In this document: piece after piece, positions 1 through 10,799 of the stretch
Layout: the number at the start of each line of letters is the position of its first letter
Numbering within the stretch: position 1 is the stretch's first letter
Assembly: GCA_020081605.1 (NCBI GenBank)
Contig: JAHREC010000009.1
Location: forward strand, 3,100,001-3,164,000
Direction of reading: 5' to 3'
Source: Albifimbria verrucaria
Taxonomy: Eukaryota; Ascomycota; Sordariomycetes; Hypocreales; Stachybotryaceae
DNA length: 64,000 nucleotides
The notes under the pieces: model-generated
What the model was told of the DNA's origin: nothing
Database searches by the model: none
Seen by the model: the letters and a program-made list of their open reading frames with translations, nothing else
Position numbers and translations under genes: made by a program

Positions 1-350
1 AGCTAGGTTTGTACCAATCCAGGCAGCTAGTTTCTCTTGTGTGTAGTTGGATAAAATTTTATCTGTGCGATCTTCCTTCGCATGATCATGGTAGAACCAG
101 ATGCTTGAGGCTATATTCCAATCTTGCAGCCGTATAAAAACAAGAATGGAAATGGTCCTTATTAAGTGTTCTCGGATAAACCCTATTTTATCTGCTTCTA
201 CTTCCGGTAAAACGTCATTGATGAATTCAATGAGTGGATGGTTCGTGTCCCAGATTTCCTGAGATCGGCAATGGACACAAAACGCTTAAGTTCTAATTTT
301 GCGACCATCGCTCCTCGTATCTGCTCCTGGATCCTTGTATTGTTGGACAT
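1..350 (-). pseudogene. Partial kinase-type N-terminal region, cut by window edge and frameshifted
   Basis: Read on the minus strand from the ATG at 348-350, the frame gives a short N-terminus ending in LKRFVSIADLRK. It then continues coherently only after a one-base shift near position 271 (DTNHPLIEFINDVLPEVE and onward) to the window edge without a stop. The shift point is a short A run, so one lost A would explain it. The style (an 'LKRFV..ADL.KIW' opening followed by helices with ILVFIRLQDW) resembles the N-terminal regions that precede kinase domains in many Pezizomycotina proteins, including the tandem kinase gene at 2328. No catalytic motif lies inside the window, so the kinase assignment is an inference from this resemblance. 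An upstream start in the same frame is possible. Confidence 0.4.
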
Positions 351-603
351 GCTCAAGGTGGCACTGGTGGGAGAAATATGGAAGGATTGCTGAGGAATTA
401 AAGATTTAAAATATGATGATACAGATGGCTGTAGGTAGTGGCCCTTACACACTCTTAATTGGGATGCCTGCTATTTGAGGGAAAGTAATATTCGTAGATA
501 AATATCTGCCTATTATCAGCAGAGTCGCATCCTCAGCTTCCTCCATGAGATAATTGTTGTAAGTACACCATTTTCTCCTACCTCAATGAATTAGAACACA
601 ACC

Positions 604-620
604 TTTTTTTTTTTTTTTTT
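604..620. repeat. Poly-T tract (17 T)
   Basis: A run of 17 consecutive T lies between the left-edge fragment and the DUF6594 gene. It could be a promoter poly(dA:dT) element or the tail trace of an old retroposed copy; nothing nearby decides between these. Confidence 0.8.
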
Positions 621-739
621 GACTGGCATTCACAGTCTTCCGAACTGCCGAAGCGACTTTTTGAGCTCTTTTAGGAGTAAAGTGCGAAATTTCAGCCGTA
701 CGGTCACACCGAGGTACGCCACGTCAGCGGATCAGCGTC

Positions 740-976
740 TTGAGACGCCAAAAAGATACATCAGCCTGGAGAGAGCTTGCAGTGGTACCCAATGATAAAA
801 GAAATGCAGCATCAGCTGAGCGTCAACGCCATAGAAAACTGGCGAGGCTCCAGGCTGCCGTGATAAAAAGAGGGGTTAAGGGGGTCGGGTTTTATCTAGA
901 CCCAGGCTCTGCTTTAATTTTCATGGGCTTTCTTTACACCAAAGGCACAATCCAAGAGCGTGTATTCGAGTCCTGA
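740..976 (+). other. Doubtful 78-codon ORF upstream of the DUF6594 gene
   Basis: This open frame contains HRKLARLQAAVIKRG, which resembles the YRIAKLQAALVKKQ segment of the DUF6594 protein that begins 50 bases downstream. It may be a decayed partial copy or an upstream ORF, but the match is short and the rest of the frame is not recognisable. I keep it only because of that resemblance. Confidence 0.15.
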
Positions 977-1026
977 TTTCTCCAGAAAGAATTTGTACTG
1001 CAGCGAATCATTTCTAAAACACTTCG

Positions 1027-1939
1027 ATGGCATCCCAAGCTCATGACGTCGAAGCAGATGCTGCACCTCCAATAGTGGGCATAGGGTCAAGTAAAGATTT
1101 GCTTCCTGAAATCCTCCAAGGAGAAGATGACGAGAAGGCGTTACATGAATTAATCTGGTCGATCAACGGAGATCGAGTTGGAGGAGTGGCTATTTTGTGT
1201 TTCAGAGCACTCCAACTCTACCGGATCGCCAAACTACAGGCTGCTCTTGTCAAGAAACAAAACGCTCAGATGAATCCTGGAGAACCTAGTAGAGAGGCAC
1301 CACCAAAGACCAAAACATGCTGCTGTGGGAATACTGAAGAAAAATGCACGGATGATTTGATTCAAAGATATGGTAAGCGACAGGCTTGTAATCATTCTGT
1401 CGCAGATTGATACTCTCGACTTGCGGTCCAGAAATTTGCAATAGAATGCTGATTGTCCCGCAGCTGACGCAGTTCGGAATTATGAAACGCTAGCCCAAGC
1501 CGTCAATTTTGACAAAAAGATCAAGTACGAATTTCTTGGAGGAAACCAAAGGTTTCAGGTTGTAGGCAGAGGGATGGAGCCCAGGTGGGAAGCATTGAAG
1601 CGTCCGGAAGCTACCGTACAGGTTCATGGACTCGGACCATTGGGATTTCGCGAGCTAGATAAGAAGAGGTTGTCTGAGCGTCAAATTGTGGACGCTTTTA
1701 AGCTCCGTTTTCATATGGCACTATTTGGTGGCCTTGCGCTCATCGTTCCCACGTTAATAATGGCCCTACGACCTGGCCTTGTTGTAGATCTAGTCACGAC
1801 ATCAGTGGCCATGTTCATCTTCGCTGTGTTCATGGTGGTGTTCAGCAAGGATGCAAGCGGGAAGGATGTTCTAGCGTCGACAGCTGCCTACACAGCTGTC
1901 TTGGTTGTATTTATTGGGGCCAATCTAGGGTCAACCTAG
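1027..1939 (+). CDS. DUF6594-type fungal membrane protein
   Basis: Two exons, 1027-1372 and 1464-1939, flank a 91-nt intron with donor GTAAGC and acceptor CCGCAG. Together they encode 273 residues with no correction needed. The N-terminal half has the LYRIAKLQAALV segment typical of DUF6594 proteins. A charged middle and a hydrophobic C-terminus follow, with three likely membrane segments (around FHMALFGGLALIVPTL, TTSVAMFIFAVFMVVF and AAYTAVLVVFIGANL) and the family-like KDVLASTAAYTAVLVVF ending. The biochemical function of the family is unknown. A cluster of cysteines (CCCGN) lies just before the intron. The start ATG is the first in frame. It is one of the few genes here that reads through cleanly. 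Confidence 0.8.
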
Positions 1940-2327
1940 GTTCTTCATGAACTATTTATCGCTGGCCTGCATGCGCAAAAGAGAAGCCTCTCAAAGGTGT
2001 TACTAATAACACATATGCTGTAGTATCTTGAAGCTGGCGGATGCAAGCTTTGTCGGCGCCGAAGTGTGGAATCATCAATATCATCATGAACTTAACATCA
2101 ACACGTTCATTTAATGCACGACAACCACTGCAGACCTATGCTGTAGAAATGTGGCAAGTACTGCATGAGCTTACCTTTCGGAGAGTGGCTGGCTACTTGC
2201 ATGCCCCTGTAACGCTCGAAATATAAAGGAGCTCTCTGGCCATTGGGCGTATGACCTCAACCCAAACTCCGCTTTTTGCCCTTGCTCCAGGCAGGAAAAT
2301 ACGCACAATAGCAAAAAGCCTCTCACA
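1940..2327. other. Intergenic region before the tandem kinase gene
   Basis: No supported gene. Small frames here overlap on both strands and look like chance. It presumably holds the DUF6594 3' end and the kinase promoter. Confidence 0.5.
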
Positions 2328-4843
2328 ATGTCAAGTAATGCCTCGAAGTGGTCGCCACCTGCTCGCTCAGCTCTCAATTCTCTCCAAGATGAGCTTTATG
2401 AGTCTTTGAACCGATCGTTGTGGAGGGATCGCGAACAGGATTATTTTGCCAAGAGCACTATTCATCGGTTCTCGACGAGATCATGCATCCATGACATCGT
2501 CCAGGAAGATGAAACCATTGAAGCAGCACAAAAGGCCGAGTTCATAAATTACGTCTATGAGAAGGCTCGTGCATTGTTTGTTTTGTTTATTAGCGTCGAT
2601 GTGCCTATACATTTCTTACGATTGACGGACTACAATGATGCCAGCCTCCCTTTGCCAAATGTTCTCGCGCAAGAGCTTTTACGTGTCTGCCGCCAAAGAC
2701 AAATTCATGGCCTGCGAACCTCCCAATGGAGGGTCATGGCTCCTGAGTTTACATGGACAGGCAACCATCAGAAGCTGAATTCAAAGGCCATACTTCCAGT
2801 CACCACAATGACTCAGATAGGGACAGGAGCCTATGGAGAGGTGTACAAGGCGGTAATTGAACCTAGCCATATTCCTGAGGTAAGAACAATGACTGTCTTC
2901 AAAATTTTGGCTCATTAACATCGCAATCGAATTATAGGGTACAGAACAACCACTCGCGCTGAAGATCATTCCTTTCAAGCGTCGAGATAGAAGGACAGAG
3001 AGAAGGGATAGCAGGAGAGAGCGGGACCTTCTTGCCACACTTCGTCAATATGGGCATCCACATATAATCCAGCTCTTAGCCTCCTTCGAATTTCAGGACG
3101 AGCTCTGCATGTTTTTTCCTCTTGCAACTTGTGACCTTCACCGATACATGGATCGTGCTCCGCCGCAAGCCGACAGTAATTACGTACCCTGGCTCGTAAA
3201 GCAGCTCGTTGGACTTACAGAAGCGCTCGTTATGATTCATGGAGACTCGTTGCAGCTAAGTGGATCAGAATCATTTTATGGAAAATCTTTTGAGGTGAAG
3301 GCTGGAAATTCACCGATGATCCAAGACGCTGCGATGACTGATATCGGTGGTTATCATCATGACCTGAAGCCAGAAAACATACTCTTCTTCCAGGAACATA
3401 CAGTATCTGGAATGTACGGAGTCTTACAAATATCGGATTTCGGGCTTGCTAAATTTCATTCCGAGGATGAGGATGCTGACAGGACTCGCACTGCCACAAA
3501 AACAGGATTAGGTACTGAGCTGTATGCACCTCCTGAACTGCAGCTCGAAGAGTCAGAGACTGAGTCAGCTTCGTACGATATGTGGTCCTTTGGGTGCATC
3601 ATTCTAGAGCTTCTCATCTGGATTCAGTTTGGACGCCAAGGTAGAAATGACTTCCTGCAAGGTATTGACAAATTCTTTACTCAGGGCACTCGCCAAAATA
3701 TCGAAGTCCATGAACGAGTGCGAGAGAGGCTGAAGCTACTACATCGATCAGACCTTGATATACGACTGAAAAGTCTATTGAAAATGGTTGAGGATAATTT
3801 GTTGGTCTGGGATCCTGATGGCCGTTGGACATCTGCGGAGCTCCTACAGCAACTTGGCATGCTGATGGATGAAGATAATCTCCATTCTCCAAGATTTCAT
3901 AAGAGTCTACGTCAAGATCTCCCAGAAAATCTCGACAACTTCACCTGGTATGAAAACTATCCTCCGGGTGGGCGCGTTGAGTTTGGGCCAAATCAGCAGC
4001 GCCCATTCATGCTTGGACCTGAATTGGGGGCATCGAATGCTGTCGTCTACAAAATCTACTGCAAGCGTCGTCTTTGTGCTCTTAAAATGGTCTTATCAAC
4101 CACAGGGACCTCCAATATGACTACGTCAAACGAGATTCAAATTTTGAAACGCCTTAACAATCTACATATTATTCAATTCATCGGGTCGTACGAGAGGCCT
4201 ATCAATTCACAGCTTTTAGAAGTTGGCATGATTCTATATCCGGCTGCAAAGTATGACTTGGAAAAGTTTCTGAAGGTAGCTGCAGATCCCGACATAAGCC
4301 TTAGCAAAAGAAACTCGTACAAGGACAGATTACGAACCTTCCTTGGGTGCCTATCGAGAATTGTTCAGAAACTTCATCAAGAAATGATCAAGCACAGGGA
4401 CATCAAACCACAGAATATCCTGGTCAATGGAGACTATGTTTTTTCTCTGACTTTGGAATATCTCACTATTTTGGAGACGATGGGAAAAGTCAAACGAGTG
4501 GTTTTTCTAGTTGTACCCGACGGTACTCTGCTCCAGAAGTCATCCATGGGGATAACAGAGGTCGGAAAGCGGATATATTCTCGCTTGGTTGTGTTTTTCT
4601 AGAGATACTTACTGTTATTGGTGGGGAGTCGGTGAACGCTCTGCTGGAACACCTCAGCGCAGATCGCGATACGAGGTTCTATCATGAACATGCAAAAAGG
4701 TTCGCTGTTGGATTGTCATGGAGCTGAGCGGAAAGCTGAATGAAGAAGAGTCTAAACTTCTACCTATCATCCAAAGTATGCTGGATCATGATCCTGAGAA
4801 ACGACCCTCGGCCGACGAGCTTGTTCAAGTTTTCAGGGGCTAG
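2328..4843 (+). CDS. Tandem (dual) protein kinase, two single-base frameshifts
   Basis: Exon 1 is 2328-2879 and exon 2 is 2938-4843; the intron is 58 nt (GTAAGA to TATAG). The corrected protein is 819 residues. An N-terminal helical region precedes a first kinase domain: glycine loop GTGAYGEVY, LALK lysine, YHHDLKPENI catalytic loop (HHD instead of HRD), DFG, and an APPE segment. A second kinase domain follows: a degenerate glycine loop (GASNAVVYK), CALK lysine, KHRDIKPQNI, SDFG, SAPE and the DxxSLGC motif. The reading frame is lost near 4441 (T run) and near 4695 (A run); one added base at each restores the HRD-to-DFG spacing and a normal C-terminus ending at the TAG at 4841-4843. The role is unknown. 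Double kinase domains suggest a regulatory pair, with the second probably catalytic and the first possibly altered. Confidence 0.75.
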
Positions 4844-5673
4844 GCATGATTCAATGCAAATTATGTCGTACCTAGCTCGCTTCAATCTATTTGGAGGGGC
4901 CTGAAATACCAGATTATATAGGACACTAGACTTTGCAAGCAGTATTAAGATCTCCTATATTCTCAAGACGTTTTGCTTCTTAGTTAATTACGCTAGTATT
5001 AGGCTATATTATATAGAAAATATAGTATTAATTAAATATAAAAATAAAATATATAAAAAATAAATATTAAAATAAATAAATATTATATATATAATTAAAA
5101 TAATTATTAATTAAATTTAATATAATTTAATTAAAAGAATTTTAAAAAATTAAAAATTAATATTAATTAATTTAATAATTAAAGTTTTTAAAATTATATA
5201 ATAAAAATAAATAATTATATTTATTAAATTAAATTTTTAAAAAAATTAAATTTTAAATATAAAAATTAATTAATATTAATATAATATATAATTTAAGAAT
5301 AAAAATTTATTTAAATAAAAATATATTATAAAAATTATTATAAAATATATATATTATTTTATATATTTTAATTTTTAAAATAATTTATAATAAAATAATA
5401 AAAATAATTAAAAATATTATTATTAAAAAAAATAAAAAAATCTTTTATAAATTTAAATTATAAATTTATTTTAAATAATAGATTTTAAAAATAATAAATA
5501 AAATTTATTTAATTAAATTAATTTATTATTATTATAATTTAAAATTTTATAATTTAATTTAAAAATATTTAATTAATATTAAAATATAAATTTAATATAT
5601 TTTTATATATTAAAATAATTTAAAAAAAATTATAAAATAAAAAGTTAATTAAAAATATATTTTATATATATAA

Positions 5674-5887
5674 TAATATTATAAAATTAAGGCAACCTAC
5701 CCTATAGTATAGAGTAAGTAACCTATAGAATAGGTCATATAGTATTAATAATCCCTAGAGCTAGCTTAGAGGCTTATAGGCGAAGCCCTGAGCCTATAAG
5801 CTTTAGTCTTATAATATAGATATAGCTATCTTAGAATATATCTTATGCTGCCTCTGCCTAACTCCTCTAGTAGTAATTACTATAATA
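5674..5887 (+). repeat. 5' LTR of the chromovirus
   Basis: Direct repeat partner of 12924-13136. Aligned by eye, the two copies share long blocks such as CCCTAGAGCTAGCTTAGAGG and differ at roughly a dozen sites by A/G or C/T transitions, with only a couple of transversions and a 2-base gap near the end. This copy is the more A/T-shifted of the two. The exact ends are approximate. Confidence 0.85.
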
Positions 5888-7800
5888 ATTTTAAAGCTTC
5901 TCTTTTAATTACCTAGAGGTAATAGTATTAAGGTATAGCTATAGCGCTAGCGATAATGAATCGATTAAAACAGTACCTTCAGTTAAAAATATACCTAATC
6001 CCTCGATATATATACTTAATAAATTAATGATTAATAATATACCTACCCTAGCTATTAATTAAATATAGAAGCTTATATTAATAATTTAATAGTATATTAT
6101 ATAACTTAAGATATTAAAAAACCTTTAAAAAGGGAGGCTATTTTATTATAAGAATTAGGATTAAAAAGCAGGCGCTTAATAACCAAATCTATATTAAAGC
6201 AGTAATATACCTTATCCTTATTAATTAATAATAATAAGGGTAAGATTAAAATTAAGAATATCTTTTATTTAAAATATATTATTATCCTTAGGAAGTATAA
6301 TAATTAATTTAAGGATTTAGAATATACTTTCTAGGGAGCTAGGTATTAATATAGAAAGGATTATAAGAAAATTCTCCTTATACTTAACTATATAAACTAT
6401 AATTATAGAGTAAGGTAAAGCTAATACTTAAGCGAATAGCTAAAGAATTAAAAGGTAAAAGCCTAAAATAACTAGAATAAGTTTAAGGAATAGATTATTA
6501 TTCTAATATAAGACTCTTTAAACTATAAGATTTATATTGCTTAATAATTAAAAGATACTAAATAAAGAGAAAATTAATCTCTATAGGATTTCTATATTTA
6601 TCTTAATTTATTAAAGAAATATAGCCTTAAAAATAATAAAAAATAAAGGGCTTATTTCTTCTATATTAAGTTAAAAAAAACCTTAAGGATTAGCTAGCCT
6701 TAATAGATATTAAGATCCTGGAGATCTAGGAGGAAATTATAAGCCTAGCCTAATAATATTAAGAAATAATAGGATTCTAGAAGCAGAAATAATCTATTAA
6801 AATAAAAAAAAGTAAGAACCTATACCTAAGTTTCCTTAGTAGAATATAAATAAATTACTAGGTTATTACCTATATTTCCTAGCCTTAGTATAGAATTAAA
6901 GGAATAATCTAATACCCTAGCCCTAAGGGATAAATAACTTTAATAAAATTTAATATTTTTACTACTAAAAAAAGGCTATATAGCCTAAGATTATAAGGTA
7001 TTTATTAAATAAATTAAGGGTAAAGTACCCTAAGAGTATTAAGGAAATAGCTAATAGCTAAGGAAATAATTCTACCCTTAACCTTAAAACCGACCTTAGG
7101 AATCTCGCCTTATATATATACCCTAATTCAGGTCCGAGGCTAGATTAATATAATAATATAAATAGACCTCAATAGCTATACTAAAGTAGACATTATTAAT
7201 AAGGAATTTATAAAGAAGCAAGAGCTTAAATAATCGATTATTACCCCCAGGGTTAGCTAGTATAAATAACTCCTCTATCTATACCTATAGTATTTAATAA
7301 ATATCTATAATCTTTATAGATAGTAAGGGTAGAATTAAGGAAGTTAAATACTTATATATAGATATTAATAAGAACCTAAGACTAAAAGGAACCTTAATAT
7401 TACTTTTAATAACTACCTTAACTGAGTATTGGATTTATCTTAGCCCTTAGAATTAAACCTAGTGGTTTAAGTATATATAGATAAGTATTAAATTAAAGAA
7501 ACCTTAGTATTTTTATTATTTTATATAAAAGAAGGCAGTGATTTATATAATCTAAGCTTAAAAGGAATTATATTTATTCCTATTAAATAAAGAAAACTCT
7601 ATTAAGGGATTCCTTATTTTACCCTTAGAACTCTGAGTATATAAGGATATTTTTACCCCTAAAAATATAGATATTCTACCTAAATATAAAATAATAAATT
7701 ATACTATTAATCTATAGAAAAAAAGGAGCTACTTTATAAATTAATATACTCCCTATCCTAGAATAAACTATAAGAGTTATAAGAATATTTAAATAAATAA

Positions 7801-8335
7801 TTAGCTAAAGGCTTTATTTATCTTTCTAAAAGCCCTATAGAGGTACTTATCCTTTTTATATTAAAGAAGAATAATAGCCTATATTTTTATATAAACTATT
7901 ATAGCCTTAATAGTATTATATAGAAGAATCGCTATTTATTACCCTTAATTATAGAGATTCTTAACTATATCTAAGACTATAATTAATTTATAAAAATTAA
8001 TATTAAGGATACTTATTATTATATTTAAATAATAAAAAGCTATAAATAAAAATAATATTTTATACTTAATATAATTCTTATAAATATTTAATAATATCTT
8101 TTAGATTTATAAATATATCTATAACCTTCTAAGTATATATATATTAAGCGCTTAATAAACTATTTAATATTATTTATATAGCTTATTTTAATAATATATT
8201 TATTTTCTTTAAAGATTAAAAGATATATATTATTTATATTAAAGAAGTCTTAGAGTAACTTAAAAAGCTAAGCTTTTTATAAAACCTAAGAAATACTCTT
8301 TTATTAAGATTAAATTAAATTCTTAGGCTTTATTC
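7801..8335 (+). pseudogene. RIP-damaged reverse transcriptase of the chromovirus
   Basis: Translation from 7801 gives LAKGFIYLSKSP, then VLILF.LKKNNSLYFYINYY and SLNSII-stop-KNRYLLPLI. These correspond to the Ty3/gypsy blocks normally reading GFIRPSKSP, LFVKKKDG, CVDYRGLN and KNRYPLPLI. Further on, a region collinear with the YLDDILIFS block and a readable KFLGFIL follow up to about 8335. Nearly every departure from the family consensus is explainable by C-to-T or G-to-A changes. Multiple in-frame stops make it non-functional. Confidence 0.85.
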
Positions 8336-8938
8336 TCTTAAGTAAGGGGATAATAATAAATCCTAGCTAAGTAAATATAGTCTAAGATTAAAAAGAATCT
8401 ATAAGCTATTATAAGATTTAAATATTCTTAGGGTTCTATAATTTCTACTAAAGATTTATATAGAGATATATTAATATTATAGTATCTTTATACTTTTTGC
8501 TTAAGGATAATAAAAATAAAAAAAACCTAGTATTTTAATATTAAATATAAAAAAAAGATAGTATTTTATTAATTTATTAATATATTTTAAGAAGTATTAT
8601 TATTATAGTATTTTAATACTTTATAGATAATAAGGCTTAAGATTAATACCTTAAAGTTTATTATAGCTAGAATATTATCCTAGCTTAATAATAAAAGGAT
8701 TTATTATTTAATTATTTTTTAATTAAGAAAGTTTAAAAAGCTTAAGCTTAATTATAGAACTCCTAACTAAAAGCTTATAATAATTATAAAGTTATTTAAA
8801 TATTAATAATATTACCTTAAAGGAATAATATTTTTAGTAGAAGTTTAATTAGATTATTAAAACTTATAGTAATTTATAATATAGCTAAAACTTAATAATA
8901 AATAAATAAGATAATATATATTCTTTATACTTTATAAT

Positions 8939-9015
8939 TTTATTATTAAATATTATATAAGAAAATTAAATTTAATTAATAAGCTATTAAGAAGATTAGA
9001 TTATATAAGCAAAAT
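8939..9015 (+). pseudogene. RNase H C-terminal block of the chromovirus
   Basis: The frame reads KYYIRKLNLINKLLRRLDYI, matching the usual end of the Ty3/gypsy RNase H domain (KYRPGKxNPADxxSRRPDY) after RIP-type substitutions. The spacing from the reverse transcriptase blocks is normal for pol. Confidence 0.75.
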
Positions 9016-10705
9016 ATTACCTATTAAAGACCTATTATTAAAGCTATAAAATAAAATAGAATAGGTATAGAGAGTTCTTATAGAAAAAATATAAATAGAA
9101 TCTATAGAATAAGAAAACTATTAATAATTAGGTTATAGGCTATTATAGGTAAAAGAGCCTTAAGTAAAAAAAGAGATTAAGCTAAGTAAGATACTATTAC
9201 CTAGAGTAGTAGAGTCTAGGGCTTATTAAGACTTAATTAATAGTAAGAAGCTATTAAGGTTAGACTAAGAAGTAGCCCTAAGGGAGGGTATATTAGTTAT
9301 AAATAGTAATTCCTATAATAGGAGGTACTAGGAGCCTTTTATTAAGAAATAATATATAATCTAAACCTAAGCTTAGATTTAATTAAATTAATTAAAGGGA
9401 TTTAGGATAAAGATATAAAGATCTAAAGGATTTAAGTAGGTAATATATAGATAAGGCTAGGGTATAAACCCTCCCTTAATTAGTAAATTAATCTAGGCTT
9501 ATTAAATATAAAGGCTGAATCTATATATTAGCTAAGCCTAGTATTAAATAAGAGCTACTATAGCTATTTTATAATAATACTTTAATAGGTTATTTTAAAT
9601 ATATTTATATTATAGAGTTAATTTAGTGGAAGTTCTATTAAAAAGAATCTCTAAGGATATTACTAATTAGGTAAATTTCTATATAGTTTACTAAGGAGTA
9701 GTAATAAGAAAGCACTAACCCTATAGGGTTCTTACTTTATTATTAATACTAAGTAAGCTATAATAAGAAATTTTAATAGATTTTATTATAAAGCTATTAA
9801 TATTTAAATAGAATAAATAAGAAATTAATATAATATTAATAATTATAAATTAATATATTAAATACTCTCTTTTTATTTATAAATATAAATATTAATATAA
9901 TAGAATTTATAGAGCTATTCTACTATAAGATTAAATTATATTTTAATACCTTAGAAGGGATTATCTTAAATAAAGATATTTTATTTATTAGCTAATTCTA
10001 AGTAAAGTTATACTATTAAATATAAATTAAATATAAATTATTAACTATATTTTATCCTTAAATAGATAGTTAAATAGAAAGAATAAATTAAATATTAGAA
10101 TATTATTTAAAATACTTTATTAATAAATCCTAGAATAATTAGCTATAATTACTTTAAGTTATATAGTTTATATATAATAATATAATTAATATAACTATAA
10201 AAATTTCATTAAATAAAGTATTAATAGGCTATAGCCTTTTACTATAAATATAAAAGGTAGTTAATAATAATTATTAAAAGAATCTAAGTATAAAATATAG
10301 AATTATTAAACTCCTTATTATATAGTAAAAACTAAAGAGCTATTAGTAAGAGGTTAATAAGAGAGTAATAAAATACTATAACCTTAAGTATTAACTATTA
10401 GCCTTAGAGTAAGGTAATTTAATAATACTATTAATAAGGAACTTAAGGTTTAAATAAGAGAAATATAAATTAATACTATACTATATTAAACTATTCTAAG
10501 TTTTAAATTACCTTAGAATATAAATAGCTTACCTTATATTATCTAAAAAATATAACTATATTTATAATATCTTTTATATTAGCTTACTAAAGCTATAGAT
10601 AGATAGAGGAAACCTAGCCTAAGATAAAGCCCTATCAATACTAAACCTTAAAGAGGATAAAAATAAATAGAAAGTAAAGGATCTTAAAGATAAAATAGTC
10701 TTAAG

Positions 10706-10785
10706 AGGAGAAACTTATTATTTAGTAAAATAGAAGGGCTAGCTATTAGAGTATAATAAATGGGTCCCTACTAGCGTTTTATCGG
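10706..10785 (+). pseudogene. Integrase C-terminal chromodomain remnant
   Basis: The frame reads GETYYLVK-stop-KG-stop, then LLEYNKWVPTSVL, matching the chromodomain core (YLVKWKGYP..YxxWVP). The first stop stands where the conserved tryptophan codon is expected (TGG to TAG), a RIP-type change on the opposite strand. It identifies the element as a chromovirus, the Ty3/gypsy lineage common in fungi. Confidence 0.8.
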
Positions 10786-10799
10786 TGCCCTAGCTTATT

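Noticed and set aside
4430..4450. Introns as the explanation for the frame breaks
   Set aside because: Here and at most other break points there is no GT-AG pair of workable size, and the protein match is continuous across the break apart from one base.
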